Shown: piece after piece, positions 17,981 to 26,755 of the stretch
Position numbering within the stretch: position 1 is the first letter of the stretch
Layout of the letters: each line of letters begins with the position of its first letter
Source of the DNA: Glaciihabitans arcticus
GTDB taxonomy: Bacteria > Actinomycetota > Actinomycetes > Actinomycetales > Microbacteriaceae
Assembly: GCF_004310685.1 (NCBI RefSeq)
Contig: NZ_SISG01000001.1
Location: forward strand, 2,852,001 to 2,916,000
Length of the DNA: 64,000 nt
Reading direction: 5' to 3'
Notes under the pieces: generated by a model
What the model saw: the letters and a program-made list of their open reading frames with translations, nothing else
Told to the model about the DNA's origin: nothing
The model's database searches: none
Made by a program: the position numbers and the translations under genes

Positions 17981-18002
17981 CGCCGCATCCGCGCGGCGTT
18001 TT
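17981..18002 (+). terminator. Rho-independent terminator of the FMN reductase gene
   Basis: CGCCGC at 17981-17986 pairs with GCGGCG at 17993-17998 and is followed by TTTT, seven bases after the stop codon. Confidence 0.75.
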
Positions 18003-18075
18003 GCGATCGGCGCTGCCCGGCGGGAGTGCGCGCGGTTGGCAGAACCCCGCGCTGATTCGGGATGTGTTCCGCACA

Positions 18076-18113
18076 CGCAGAAGGCCCCACGCCGAAGCGC
18101 GGGGCCCTCTGCG
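18076..18113 (-). terminator. Terminator of the secreted repeat-protein gene
   Basis: A 13-bp stem with one mismatch (CGCAGAAGGCCCC against GGGGCCCTCTGCG) lies 17 bp downstream of the stop at 18130 on the minus strand. It also faces the convergent reductase gene. Confidence 0.65.
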
Positions 18114-18129
18114 GGACTACTGGGAGGAA

Positions 18130-18618
18130 TTAGTCGCCGAGGATCGAGTTGAGGTCGACGTCGTTAAGCACGTCGTCGACGAGGCCGTCGACGTCAACGA
18201 CGCCATCAACCAGGTCGCCTACCTCGGAACCGACGGAGGTGTCTCCACCGACCGAGTTGCCGTTTCCGCTGTTGTTTCCCACAGCGGTGTCGTTGCCCGA
18301 ACCAACGGCGGTGTCGTTGCCCGAAGCGATCGGTGCGGTGATCGGGGCCGTGATGTCGTTGCCCGATCCGATGGCGTTTCCGCTGCCGATGTCACCGACC
18401 TCCGGTGCTACAACGACGGGGGAGGAGTTGGAGATGTCGCCGACCATGGCCGACACGTTGTCGAGGAGGCTCGTGGTGGTCTGTGTCCAGGACGACGTGG
18501 TGTCGTGGCTGGAGGTGGTGTCAGCCATTGCGGGGGCTGCAAAGCCACCCACCATAAGAGCTGCTGCTGCAACGCCGGTCGTGCCGAGGATGGTCTTCTT
18601 CGTGATGTTGTTCATCAT
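18130..18618 (-). CDS. Secreted Gly/Ser/Asn-repeat protein
   Basis: A 162-residue exported protein. A canonical signal peptide runs from MMNNITKKTILG to about APAMA-D, leaving a mature protein of ~130 residues. Its middle is low complexity with repeats of the type GSGND-T/I-A (GSGNAIGSGND, GSGNDTAVGSGNDTAVG), and the end is acidic with VDGLVDDVLNDVDLNSILGD. The ATG at 18618 is preceded by a perfect AAGGAG at six bases. An upstream in-frame extension is rejected for that reason. The repeats resemble small secreted actinobacterial surface proteins; function is unknown. Confidence 0.7.
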   Translation of the reverse strand: MMNNITKKTILGTTGVAAAALMVGGFAAPAMADTTSSHDTTSSWTQTTTSLLDNVSAMVGDISNSSPVVVAPEVGDIGSGNAIGSGNDITAPITAPIASGNDTAVGSGNDTAVGNNSGNGNSVGGDTSVGSEVGDLVDGVVDVDGLVDDVLNDVDLNSILGD

Positions 18619-18904
18619 GGTGAACTCCTTCAATCGTTTGTCCATGGGACTCCCCGAACCTGCTTGGTCCGGTCGTTCCCTGGTGCAATAGGACTCCGGG
18701 GCGACCCCCGATTTCGGATTGCGGCGCTCGCTGAAATGGCCCCCGAATGGGTGCAGAGGTGTCAGATTCGGGATGTCCCGATCCCCGGCTTTCCGCGACG
18801 GGACCGAGCTGTCCATCCCTAACCTCAAAGAAAGCTGGCAGGCAACCGGAGTTGGCTGGGTGGCCCGGAAAGTCGTCCGGGCTGTCCACCCATACGATGG
18901 AGCC

Positions 18905-19138
18905 ATGACCTCAACCACCCAGCTGCCCCCCAAGGATGTCGGCACCGCCTACCTCTTCTGGCTCGCCTCGTTCGTTCTCGTCTGCGGTCTGCAGCACTTC
19001 TACCTGGGCAAGATCGCGCGCGGCGTGATCTGGATCCTCACTGCGGGGCTCTTCGGCATCGGCACGATCATTGACCTGTTCACGCTGGCCGGCCAGACCC
19101 GCGAGGTCAACCGACTCCGTGCTGCGGGCATCCAGTGA
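18905..19138 (+). CDS. TM2-domain membrane protein
   Basis: A 77-residue protein with two transmembrane helices joined by a short turn: the motif GLQHFYLGKIARGVIWILT and the DLF at the end of the second helix are TM2-domain hallmarks. TM2 proteins are common in bacteria and mostly uncharacterised. Its TGA overlaps the psuG GTG start by four bases, so it is translationally coupled to pseudouridine breakdown genes, though no functional link is known. Confidence 0.85.
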   Translation: MTSTTQLPPKDVGTAYLFWLASFVLVCGLQHFYLGKIARGVIWILTAGLFGIGTIIDLFTLAGQTREVNRLRAAGIQ

Positions 19139-20043
19139 GCTTCGTCGTCTCCACCGAGGTAGCCGAGGCCCTCGCCGCCAACAAGCCCGTCGTCGCCCTC
19201 GAGTCGACCATCATCTCCCACGGCCTGCCGCGCCCGCGCAACCACGAGGCCGCCATCGAGTTCGAGAACATCCTGCGCGAGCAGGGCGTCACCCCGGCCA
19301 CGATCGCGGTGCTCGACGGTGTCGCGCAGATCGGCCTCGACGCCGAGGGCGTGCGCCGCATCTCCGAAGAGCAGCTCGCCAAAGCGAGCGTGCGCGACCT
19401 GCCGATCATTGCGGGTGCGGGATCGAGCGCCGCGACCACCGTCGCCGCGACGTCTCACCTTGCCGCACTGGCCGGGATCCGGGTCTTCGCCACCGGCGGC
19501 CTGGGAGGCGTGCACCGTGGAGCGTCATCCACTTTCGACGAATCTGCCGACCTGTCGACTCTCGCCGTCACGCCGATCACCGTGGTGTCGGCCGGTGTGA
19601 AGTCGGTGCTCGACATCGCGGCGACCCTCGAGCGTCTCGAGACGCTGAGCGTGCCGGTTCTCGGTTACGGCACAAAGACCTTCCCAAGCTTTTGGCTGCG
19701 CGAGTCGGCATTCCAGCTGGACTGGTCGGTCGAGAACGCGGCCCAGGTCGCCGACGTGATGTTCGCGCAGGACTCCCTCGGCCACGGCCAGGGCATCGTG
19801 GTCGCGAACCCGATTCCGCTCGACCAGCAGTGGGATCCTGCCGAGCACAACCGTGTGCTCGAGATCGCGCTCGCCGAGGCCGACGAAAAGGGCATCAGCG
19901 GCAAGGCCGTGACGCCGTTCCTGCTGCTTCGCATCGTGGAGCTCTCCGAGGGCCGCAGCCTCGAGGTGAACCTCGACCTCGCACGCAACAACGTGCGGGT
20001 CGCCGGCGAGATCGCGACCGCCTGGTCCGCGCTGCATGCCTAG
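19135..20043 (+). CDS. psuG: Pseudouridine-5'-phosphate glycosidase PsuG
   Basis: A 302-residue enzyme that splits pseudouridine 5'-phosphate into uracil and ribose 5-phosphate. Conserved blocks are VVALESTIISHGLPRPRN (catalytic Glu), AGVKSVLDI (the Lys that forms the Schiff base), GYGTKTFPSFW, DSLGHGQGIVVANPIP and EVNLDLARNNVRVAGEIA (conserved Asn). It starts at a GTG overlapping the TM2 gene and overlaps the kinase psuK by eight bases. Confidence 0.96.
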   Translation: MSFVVSTEVAEALAANKPVVALESTIISHGLPRPRNHEAAIEFENILREQGVTPATIAVLDGVAQIGLDAEGVRRISEEQLAKASVRDLPIIAGAGSSAATTVAATSHLAALAGIRVFATGGLGGVHRGASSTFDESADLSTLAVTPITVVSAGVKSVLDIAATLERLETLSVPVLGYGTKTFPSFWLRESAFQLDWSVENAAQVADVMFAQDSLGHGQGIVVANPIPLDQQWDPAEHNRVLEIALAEADEKGISGKAVTPFLLLRIVELSEGRSLEVNLDLARNNVRVAGEIATAWSALHA

Positions 20044-20914
20044 AATTCTGGTCTTCGGCGACATTATCGACGACGTGGTCGCGGTGCCGAGCGGTCCCAT
20101 CCGCACGGACACCGACACCGTCTCGTCGATCCGCTTCCGCCCGGGCGGGTCGGCCGCGAACACCGCGAGCTGGCTCGGCTCGGTCGGAGCGGACGTCACC
20201 TTCATCGGCATCGTCGGTGAGGATGACGCGGCCCGCCACACCCTCGAACTCGAGCGCCACGGCGTCACGTCCCGGCTGCAGACGCACGCGTCGCTGCCGA
20301 CCGGCGCCATCGTGGTCATTGTGGAGGGTGAGAAGCGCACCATGCTCACCGAACGGGGCGCGAACGCGGTTCTGGATCCTGCTCTCGTCACCGACGAGCT
20401 GCTCGCCAGCGTCGACCTGCTACACCTGACCGGGCACACCCTGTTCGGCATGGACGCCCCCGAGCGCTTCACCGCACTGATGGCGCGCGCTCGAGCCGCC
20501 GGGGTTCAGGTCTGCCTCGACCCGGGCTCGGCCGGCTACATCGCCGACTTCGGGGTCGAGCAGGCGCTCGGCTTCTTCGAGGGCGCCTCGATCCTCGTGC
20601 CCAACCTCGAGGAGGGCAGGGCGCTGACGGGCCTCGTGGAACCCGTGGCCGTGGCATCCGCTCTTGCAGAATCGTTCGAGATCGTGGCGCTCACCCTCGA
20701 CGCGGACGGCGTGGTCGTCGCCCGCCGGGGAAGCGCACCCGTGGTCATTCCCGCGGTCGCGACGACGATCCTCGACCCGACCGGCGCCGGCGACGCGTTC
20801 ACGGCTGGCTTCCTGCACACGCTGCTGGTCTCCCATGATCTGGATGCCGCGGCGCGCGCCGGGGAATCCCTCGCGTCCCGCGCCGTGTCGTCCCTCGGCG
20901 CCCGCCCGCACTAG
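20036..20914 (+). CDS. psuK: PfkB-family kinase, probable pseudouridine kinase
   Basis: A 292-residue ribokinase-like kinase. N-terminal motif GGSAANTASWLGSVGADVTFIG and the C-terminal ATP/anion-hole motif DPTGAGDAFTAGFL are both complete. Overlap with psuG strongly supports the role of phosphorylating pseudouridine before PsuG cleavage. PfkB members vary in substrate, so the exact sugar or nucleoside is an inference from context. Confidence 0.85.
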   Translation: MPRILVFGDIIDDVVAVPSGPIRTDTDTVSSIRFRPGGSAANTASWLGSVGADVTFIGIVGEDDAARHTLELERHGVTSRLQTHASLPTGAIVVIVEGEKRTMLTERGANAVLDPALVTDELLASVDLLHLTGHTLFGMDAPERFTALMARARAAGVQVCLDPGSAGYIADFGVEQALGFFEGASILVPNLEEGRALTGLVEPVAVASALAESFEIVALTLDADGVVVARRGSAPVVIPAVATTILDPTGAGDAFTAGFLHTLLVSHDLDAAARAGESLASRAVSSLGARPH

Positions 20915-20930
20915 AGCGTCCCCGGCGGGG

Positions 20931-23093
20931 CTACTTCTTCTTCGGCGACGCCGCCTTGCGTGCCGCCTTCTCGGCGGCCTTGCGATCCGCGAGGATCTGC
21001 TTCTCGTCGAGGGGCGCGGTTCCCGAAGCGCGGGCCGCTGCGTAGTATGCGCGCGCCTCGTCCTGGCGAGCACGCTCGGCGCCGGTCGCGATGGGCGCGC
21101 GCACGTGGGCGTCCGTGTAGCCGTAGGCCTTGACCAGGTCGAGGGCGTGCGGACGCAGTCGGGCGATGAGGCGGTCGATGTACGCGGTCACGGCCTGGGC
21201 GCGACGCGGCGAGAGGCGGCCGGCCATGAGGTACCAGGCGAGGTGCTTCTCGATGAGGCCGAGTCCGAACAGGTCGCGCAGCCAGGTGAGCACAGTGACG
21301 TTGTTGGGGTCGGCGGCCGCGATCGCGCGGGTGAAGGCCTCCCATTGCAGCAGTTCGCCGTGTGCGCGGGCGACCTCGATGAGCTCGTTCTGCTGCGAGT
21401 TGAAGACGGCGGCGGCGTCCGCCTTCGAGAGGTGACGCGCATCCCGCAGTCGACCGGCGATCTCGGCGATCATGGTCTCGACGCGATCCGTCAGCAGCTC
21501 GCGCTGTACCTGGGTCTCGCGCAGCTGGCCGACGGAGCGGGCGACGCGACCGAAGTCGCCGATGGTCTGGGCCAGTGAGCGCAGGCCGGAACCGTTGTAG
21601 GCGCGCTCGGCGACGTGCTCGACGACGTAGCGGGCGAGCACACCGGGCTCCGCGCCGACGAACTTGCGGGAGTAGTCGGTGAGCAGGCGCTTGGCGACGA
21701 GCTGCAGCAGCACGTTGTTGTCGCCCTCGAACGTCGCGTAGATATCGAGGTCGGCGCGCAGTCCGACGAGGCGGTTCTCAGCGAGGAAGCCGGACCCGCC
21801 GCAGGCCTCGCGGGCCTCCTGCAGGGTGTCGAGCGCGTGCCAGGTGCTGAGCGGCTTCAGGGCTGCGGCGAGAGTCTCGAGGTCCTGGCGGTCGTCGTCG
21901 GTGTCGGCCTTGCCACTGAATACGGCGTCGAACTTCACGAGGAACTCGTCGTGGGCGAAGGTCTGGGCGAAGGTCGTTGCGAGGTGGGGGATGAGGCGGC
22001 GCTGGTGACGCTGGTAGTCAAGCAGCACCTCCTCGTCGGTGTCACTGCCCGCGGTGAACTGCCGACGCTCGCTGCCGTAGGTGAGTGCAATCTGCAGGCC
22101 GATGGCGGATGCCGCGGTCGCAGCTCCATCGAGTGACACCCGCCCCTGCACCAGGGTTCCGAGCATGGTGAAGAACCGGCGGCCGGGCGACTCGATCGAG
22201 CTCGAGTACGTGCCATTCTCGGAGACGTCGCCATAGCGGTTGAGCAGGTTGATGCGGGGGACCCGCACGTTGTCGAAGTGCAGGCGGCCGTTGTCGATGC
22301 CGTTGAGGCCACCTTTGAGGCCGTCGTCCTCGCCGCCGACTCCGGGCAGGAAGCCCTCGGCGGTGCGGATCGGAACATAGAACGCGTGCACACCGTGGTT
22401 GACCCCGCGGGTGATGAGCTGCGCGAAGACGACGGCTGCGGTGCCGTGCAGGGCCGCGTTGCCGAGGTAGTCCTTCCACGCGCCACGGAACGGGGTGTGG
22501 ATGACGAACTCGTCGGTGGCCTCGTCATAGGTCGCGGTGGTGCCGATGCTCGCGACGTCCGAACCGTGACCGGTCTCGGTCATCGCGAATGCGCCCGGAA
22601 CCTCGAGGCTCATCGCGCCCGGCAGGAATGCCTTGTGGGCACGCTCGGTGCCGAGGTGCAGGATTGCCGCGGCGAAGAGGCCCCACTGCACGCCCGCCTT
22701 GATCTGCAGCGAGGGGTCTGCGCTGACCAGCTCTTCGAAGGCGGCGATATTGCCGCCGTGGTTGTCCTGGCCGCCGAGCTCCTTGGGGAAGGACAGGTTG
22801 ACCTGGCCGTCCGCGACGAGCAGGTGCAGCTGGCCGAGCACACGCTCGCGGTGCTCCGCCATCGAGAGGCCCTCAATGCGGTGCAGGTCGGGGTTGGCGG
22901 CGAGCTTGCGGGCGCCGGAGCGGATCTCCGCCCAGGTGCCGAGCAGCTGTCGGCCGAGAGCCTCGGAGTCGAATACCGCGCCCGAGATGTCGATGGGTCC
23001 GGTGTCGACGCGCTCGATGGGCTCATCCGGAGCGCCGTGGCCGACTGGTGCCGCGGCACCGGATGTGGGCATGGAGGTAGCTGTGTCGACCAT
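20931..23093 (-). CDS. Acyl-CoA oxidase / dehydrogenase family protein
   Basis: A 720-residue flavoprotein of the acyl-CoA oxidase type. FAD-binding blocks include AMTETGHGSDVASIGTTA and KDYLGNAALHGTAAVVFAQL, and the late EACGGSGFLAENRLVGLRAD and YATFEGDNNVLLQLVAKRLL are oxidase-like. The C-terminal tail is rich in Lys and Ala and ends KKK. It oxidises the alpha-beta bond of acyl-CoA in fatty-acid beta-oxidation. The start is the ATG at 23093, preceded by the usual weak Shine-Dalgarno; an upstream open stretch is non-coding. It converges on psuK. Confidence 0.92.
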   Translation of the reverse strand: MVDTATSMPTSGAAAPVGHGAPDEPIERVDTGPIDISGAVFDSEALGRQLLGTWAEIRSGARKLAANPDLHRIEGLSMAEHRERVLGQLHLLVADGQVNLSFPKELGGQDNHGGNIAAFEELVSADPSLQIKAGVQWGLFAAAILHLGTERAHKAFLPGAMSLEVPGAFAMTETGHGSDVASIGTTATYDEATDEFVIHTPFRGAWKDYLGNAALHGTAAVVFAQLITRGVNHGVHAFYVPIRTAEGFLPGVGGEDDGLKGGLNGIDNGRLHFDNVRVPRINLLNRYGDVSENGTYSSSIESPGRRFFTMLGTLVQGRVSLDGAATAASAIGLQIALTYGSERRQFTAGSDTDEEVLLDYQRHQRRLIPHLATTFAQTFAHDEFLVKFDAVFSGKADTDDDRQDLETLAAALKPLSTWHALDTLQEAREACGGSGFLAENRLVGLRADLDIYATFEGDNNVLLQLVAKRLLTDYSRKFVGAEPGVLARYVVEHVAERAYNGSGLRSLAQTIGDFGRVARSVGQLRETQVQRELLTDRVETMIAEIAGRLRDARHLSKADAAAVFNSQQNELIEVARAHGELLQWEAFTRAIAAADPNNVTVLTWLRDLFGLGLIEKHLAWYLMAGRLSPRRAQAVTAYIDRLIARLRPHALDLVKAYGYTDAHVRAPIATGAERARQDEARAYYAAARASGTAPLDEKQILADRKAAEKAARKAASPKKK

Positions 23094-23251
23094 CGTTGGT
23101 GTCCTTTGTCTCGCTGTGGCTCTCACTCCACACGGTACGAGCGTCGTCAGCCGACACGAAACAGTGCGTGAAGGGGCTATAACGCTATGCCGCGAGCGGG
23201 TGATCGGGCTGTAGGTTTCCACAGTCGAGCCCGCCCAAACGGCAGCACTGC

Positions 23252-24619
23252 CTACAACGGCTGGGCGGCCTTGACCGCCTCGTACGCGGCGAGTGCGTCG
23301 TTGCGGGACTTCTTCAGGTCGACGATCGGCTCGGGGTACTCGGGCGAATCGATCTCCGGTACCCAGCGCCGCACGTAACGGCGGCCCTTGTCGAACTTCT
23401 CCTCCTGCAGGATCGGGTTGAACACCCGGAAGTAGGGGGCGGCATCCGCGCCGCTGCCCGCGACCCACTGCCAGTTGCCCGGGTTGCTCGCCTCGTCGGC
23501 GTCGACCAGGGTGTCCCAGAACCACGCCTCGCCCACCCGCCAGTCGACCAGCAGGTTCTTAATGAGGAAGCTCGCGACGACCATGCGCACCCGGTTGTGC
23601 ATCGACCCCGAGTGCCACAGCTCGCGCATTCCCGCATCGACCAGGGGGATGCCCGTGTGCCCGCTCTTCCAGGCCGCAAGCTCGGCGGGGTCGGGTTCGT
23701 CCCAGGGGAACGCGTCGAACGCCGGGCGGTAGTTCTTCTTATGGAGTTCCGGAAAACCGTAGAGGATGCTCCAGTTGAACTCGCGCCAGCCGATCTCGCT
23801 GAGGAACTTGGCGGTATTCGGCTGGGGCCGCGCGCGCAGGTAGTGCCAGACCTGGAACGGGCTCACCTCGCCGAATCTCAGGTGCGGGCTGAGCCCGCTC
23901 GTGGACTCGATGCCCGGTTCGTCGCGGCGGTGATAGTCCTCGAGGATGTCCTCGGCAAAGCGCTCCAGCCTCTCGCGCCCACCCTGCTCGCCGGGAGTCC
24001 ACGTGTCTCTCAGGCCTCCGGCCCAGTCGGGCCGCGTGGGCAGCAGGGTCCAGTCGTCGAGCGTGTCGCTCGGGACATCCAGACCCTGAATCGCGGTCGG
24101 GGCAGGCAGCGGCTGGCGATCCACGCCGCGCTCGAGGCAGGCACGCCAGAACGGCGTGAACACGCGGTAAGGGTTGCCCTCGCCGGTGGTGACGGTCCAC
24201 GGCTCGAACAGCAGGTTCGCGTGGAAGCTCGTGACCTCGAGACCGTCGTCCCGAAGCCGGGTCTTCAGGCGTGCGTCGATCTCGCGGGCGGCGCCGTAGC
24301 GGCGGTTCCAGAACACGGCTCCAGCCCCGACCTCGGCGACGAGGGCGGGCAGCACCTCTTCGGCCGCGCCGCTGCGCAGCGTGAGTTCGGCACCGAGGAC
24401 GCGCAACGACTCGGTCAGCGAGACGAGACTGTGGTGCAGCCACCACCTCGTCGCAGAACCGAGCGGCCGGATGCCCGGACTCACGTCATCCCGCAGATAG
24501 AGCACAACGACCGGAGCGCCCCGTTCAACGGCCGCGGCCAGGGCCGGGTTGTCAGCGATGCGCAGGTCGTCACGTAGCCAAACGATCGAGGGGGAGAGCA
24601 CCGCGGAGTTCATGTTCAT
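23252..24619 (-). CDS. phr: Deoxyribodipyrimidine photolyase / cryptochrome, class I
   Basis: A 455-residue photolyase-family protein. The N-terminal antenna domain begins SIVWLRDDLRIADNPAL, and the FAD domain contains GLSPHLRFGEVSPFQVWHYL, IGWREFNWSILYGFP and the strongly conserved LWHSGSMHNRVRMVVASFL then WQWVAGSGADAAPYFRVFNP. These are the FAD and lesion-binding segments of CPD class I photolyases. It repairs UV-induced pyrimidine dimers with blue light. The start at 24619 (MNMNSAV) is close to a divergent gene. Confidence 0.95.
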   Translation of the reverse strand: MNMNSAVLSPSIVWLRDDLRIADNPALAAAVERGAPVVVLYLRDDVSPGIRPLGSATRWWLHHSLVSLTESLRVLGAELTLRSGAAEEVLPALVAEVGAGAVFWNRRYGAAREIDARLKTRLRDDGLEVTSFHANLLFEPWTVTTGEGNPYRVFTPFWRACLERGVDRQPLPAPTAIQGLDVPSDTLDDWTLLPTRPDWAGGLRDTWTPGEQGGRERLERFAEDILEDYHRRDEPGIESTSGLSPHLRFGEVSPFQVWHYLRARPQPNTAKFLSEIGWREFNWSILYGFPELHKKNYRPAFDAFPWDEPDPAELAAWKSGHTGIPLVDAGMRELWHSGSMHNRVRMVVASFLIKNLLVDWRVGEAWFWDTLVDADEASNPGNWQWVAGSGADAAPYFRVFNPILQEEKFDKGRRYVRRWVPEIDSPEYPEPIVDLKKSRNDALAAYEAVKAAQPL

Positions 24620-24677
24620 ACGATAAGTGCCGCGCCTGACAGCCCGAGTAGGGTGGTATCGCTTACCGGGAGGGAAC

Positions 24678-25583
24678 GTGGGCCGACGTAGTGAGAGTGA
24701 TGGTTCCGCGCGGGGTGTTGCGCTCCGTGCGAGCAAGGATCGCCTGCTGGCTCTCGTCGCGCTCGAAACCGCGCAGGCCGGCATTCGCGCGGTCGCCGGG
24801 GGCGGAAGTGTCTTCCCCGTTCACGGCCTGATCTCGCCGCGCGTCTCGCGTGCAGTCTCGGTCATTGTCGCGCCGTCGGACCTGTCCGCCTTTGTGCGCG
24901 TGCTTCGGGCGCGCGGGTGGGTGCTCGAACAGCCTCGCCGTGGCCTTGCGCTGCTACCGCGAGCGACCCTCGGCCTCACGCACGTCGGGTGGCCCTGCTC
25001 GCTTCGGGTGCACTCGGTGATCCCCGGCTTCTTCACCGACCCGCGGCACGCGTTCGACGAGTTGTGGGAGCGTCGCACGTTCATGACCCTGCACGGCATC
25101 GAGGTGCCGGTGCTCGACAAGATCACGACGGTGATGTTCGCGGCGCACGACCGGCTCACGGGGGATCGGATTCGCCCCTCCGCCGACAGCAACCTCGAGT
25201 ATTTCCTCGGTCAGTTCCGCGAGGCGCTGGATCCGGCCGAGTGCCGGTCACTGCTCGAGCTCGTCCAGCGGGTCGGCGGCGGAGAGGAGTTGCGTCCGCT
25301 GCTCGAGGGTCTCGGGCTCGATCCGGGGGAGACCGTGCTGCCCGATGACGAGTACACCCGATGGCGGCTCGGGCTTCATCGCGTCACCCAGGCGGACTGC
25401 TGCCTGCTCGCCTTCATCGAACTGCCACCGGCGAAGCGCCCCGAGCTCGTGCGGGCGAAGATGCCGCGCACGCTGGGCGGCATGATCGGTGCCTACGGTG
25501 CCGGCGTCGCATCACTCGTGCGGCTCCGCGGCGCGGGTCGGCGCCTCGCTGCCCTGCTGCCGGAGTCTTCGAGAAGCGGTTAG
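24678..25583 (+). CDS. Possible nucleotidyltransferase-like (NTP_transf_5-type) protein
   Basis: A 301-residue protein that I match only tentatively to the NTP_transf_5 group. The layout SLRVHSVIPGFFTDPRHAFD then LWERRTFMTLHGIEVPVLD and a following AHDRL is reminiscent of it. The typical GS...DxD catalytic site is not clear in the N-terminal half, which makes the call weak. It starts at GTG 24678 after GGGAGG, is divergent from the photolyase and ends overlapping the stop of the MarR gene. Confidence 0.5.
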   Translation: MGRRSESDGSARGVALRASKDRLLALVALETAQAGIRAVAGGGSVFPVHGLISPRVSRAVSVIVAPSDLSAFVRVLRARGWVLEQPRRGLALLPRATLGLTHVGWPCSLRVHSVIPGFFTDPRHAFDELWERRTFMTLHGIEVPVLDKITTVMFAAHDRLTGDRIRPSADSNLEYFLGQFREALDPAECRSLLELVQRVGGGEELRPLLEGLGLDPGETVLPDDEYTRWRLGLHRVTQADCCLLAFIELPPAKRPELVRAKMPRTLGGMIGAYGAGVASLVRLRGAGRRLAALLPESSRSG

Positions 25584-26014
25584 GGCTGCAGCCGCAGCTT
25601 CTCGGTCAACGCGGTGAGCTGGCGCAGTTCTGCGGCGCTGAGCGCTCCGCCCACGCGGCGCGAGATGGAGTCGGCGTGCACAACCGCAACCCGACGGAAC
25701 AGATCGTAGCCCTCGTCGGTGAGGCACACGATGGTGCCGCGGCCGTCGCCCGGGTCGCTCTCCTTGCGCACGAGCTCGCGCTGCACGAGGCGGTCGACAA
25801 GTCTGCTCACGCTCGGCTGGGTGAGCAGCAGGTGACGGTTCAGGTCCCGGATGCGCAGCCGGTGCTCGGGCTGGCGGGACAGGTTGAACAGCACGTCGTA
25901 TTCATTGAACGACAGCTTGTCGGTGGGGAACTCCGTGTTGAGGGTTCGTAGCACCGTGACCTGCGCCCGGAACAGGGACTCCCAGGCATCGACGGCCAGC
26001 GATTTGTCACTCAC
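25580..26014 (-). CDS. MarR-family transcriptional regulator
   Basis: A 144-residue MarR protein: the winged helix covers HRLRIRDLNRHLLLTQPSVSRLVDRLVQRELV, followed by the wing with SDPGDGRGTIVCLTDEG and a C-terminal dimerisation helix. GTG at 26014 is taken as the start; a GTG at 26038 would add eight residues. No target gene is adjacent in divergent orientation, since the next 865 bp hold no clear gene. Ligands of MarR proteins are usually phenolics or oxidants. Confidence 0.85.
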   Translation of the reverse strand: MSDKSLAVDAWESLFRAQVTVLRTLNTEFPTDKLSFNEYDVLFNLSRQPEHRLRIRDLNRHLLLTQPSVSRLVDRLVQRELVRKESDPGDGRGTIVCLTDEGYDLFRRVAVVHADSISRRVGGALSAAELRQLTALTEKLRLQP

Positions 26015-26086
26015 GCGGCTAACTCTATGCACGCGCACCGACTTCGCGAAAATCGGGTGAAGAGGAGTTGACGTATTAAAAGGATT

Positions 26087-26120
26087 GAGGGCCGGTTTCA
26101 GAGGCTAGAAACCGACCCTC
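26087..26120. terminator. Orphan hairpin near the MarR promoter region
   Basis: GAGGGCCGGTTTC at 26087-26099 pairs with GAAACCGACCCTC at 26108-26120 with one internal mismatch. It lies upstream of MarR on its strand, so it is not that gene's terminator; a nearby TTGACG at 26069-26074 suggests it could end a short plus-strand transcript. Confidence 0.35.
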
Positions 26121-26269
26121 TCCCTTGCACCAAGAGTGTCCTGCAATCACATTCCGCATCAGCTGCCACAGCAAACAACTTCTGCTGCAACGAATATATA
26201 ACGGTGAGGTAACGGAGCGCTAGTTATACAAACGTTATTTTTCTGCGAGTTTGCTGGGGCCGGGTAGAC

Positions 26270-26297
26270 AGCCCGGATTTCCGCGGAAATCCGGGCT
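26270..26297. terminator. 28-bp perfect palindrome followed by T residues
   Basis: AGCCCGGATTTCCG at 26270-26283 is exactly mirrored by CGGAAATCCGGGCT at 26284-26297, and TTT follows on the plus strand. It would form a very stable terminator-type hairpin, but no gene precedes it on the plus strand within 250 bp. Confidence 0.5.
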
Positions 26298-26714
26298 TTC
26301 CGGCGTCAAAGAATTTCCTGCGGACTGGAATTAGCTGACGGCGGTCTGCGAAACCGTTCCGATCGCGCGGCCCTCGCATTCTCTTTGGGGTGTCGTTCAG
26401 GGGCACCGTGCAAACAGCGACCGAGGGAGCTAGAGATGTCTGAGACAGGAACCTGCGACGACCATGTGGTCCGGCGGTTCTGCGGCACCTGTCGAGGGCG
26501 TCTGCGAACGTGGATCGATCCCACACAACGACGCGCGCCTGGGCGGGCGCATCCTCATCACCATGAAAGCTCCCGCCGAGTATGGCGGGTTCGAGCAGCA
26601 CAGCAGGAGGACCTTCAGCGAGCTCGCTGGCCAGCCTCGAGCAGTGTCTCGACAAGATGGCGACGCTGGTCGAAAAACGACGATAGCGGTCGCGCTGTCC
26701 GTCAGGGGAACCAT

Positions 26715-26755
26715 GAATCGTGGCACGATTCGTCTACTCCCGCTTGGGGGTAGAC
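26715..26755 (+). promoter_or_regulatory. Two abutting hairpins upstream of the secreted hydrolase
   Basis: GAATCGTG-G-CACGATTC (26715-26731) is directly followed by GTCTACTCCC-GCTT-GGGGGTAGAC (26732-26755). They lie about 125 bp before the start codon at 26880 and are probably part of its 5' leader. The preceding AGGGGAACC is a sequence also seen in ydaO-type riboswitches, but the rest of that consensus is not evident. Confidence 0.35.

Noticed and set aside
26436-26753. A short open frame with a CGTC-like zinc-ribbon start after a GGGAG sequence
   Set aside because: Third codon positions are mixed, the translation is dominated by Arg and His, and hairpins overlap its end; it is not convincing as a gene.
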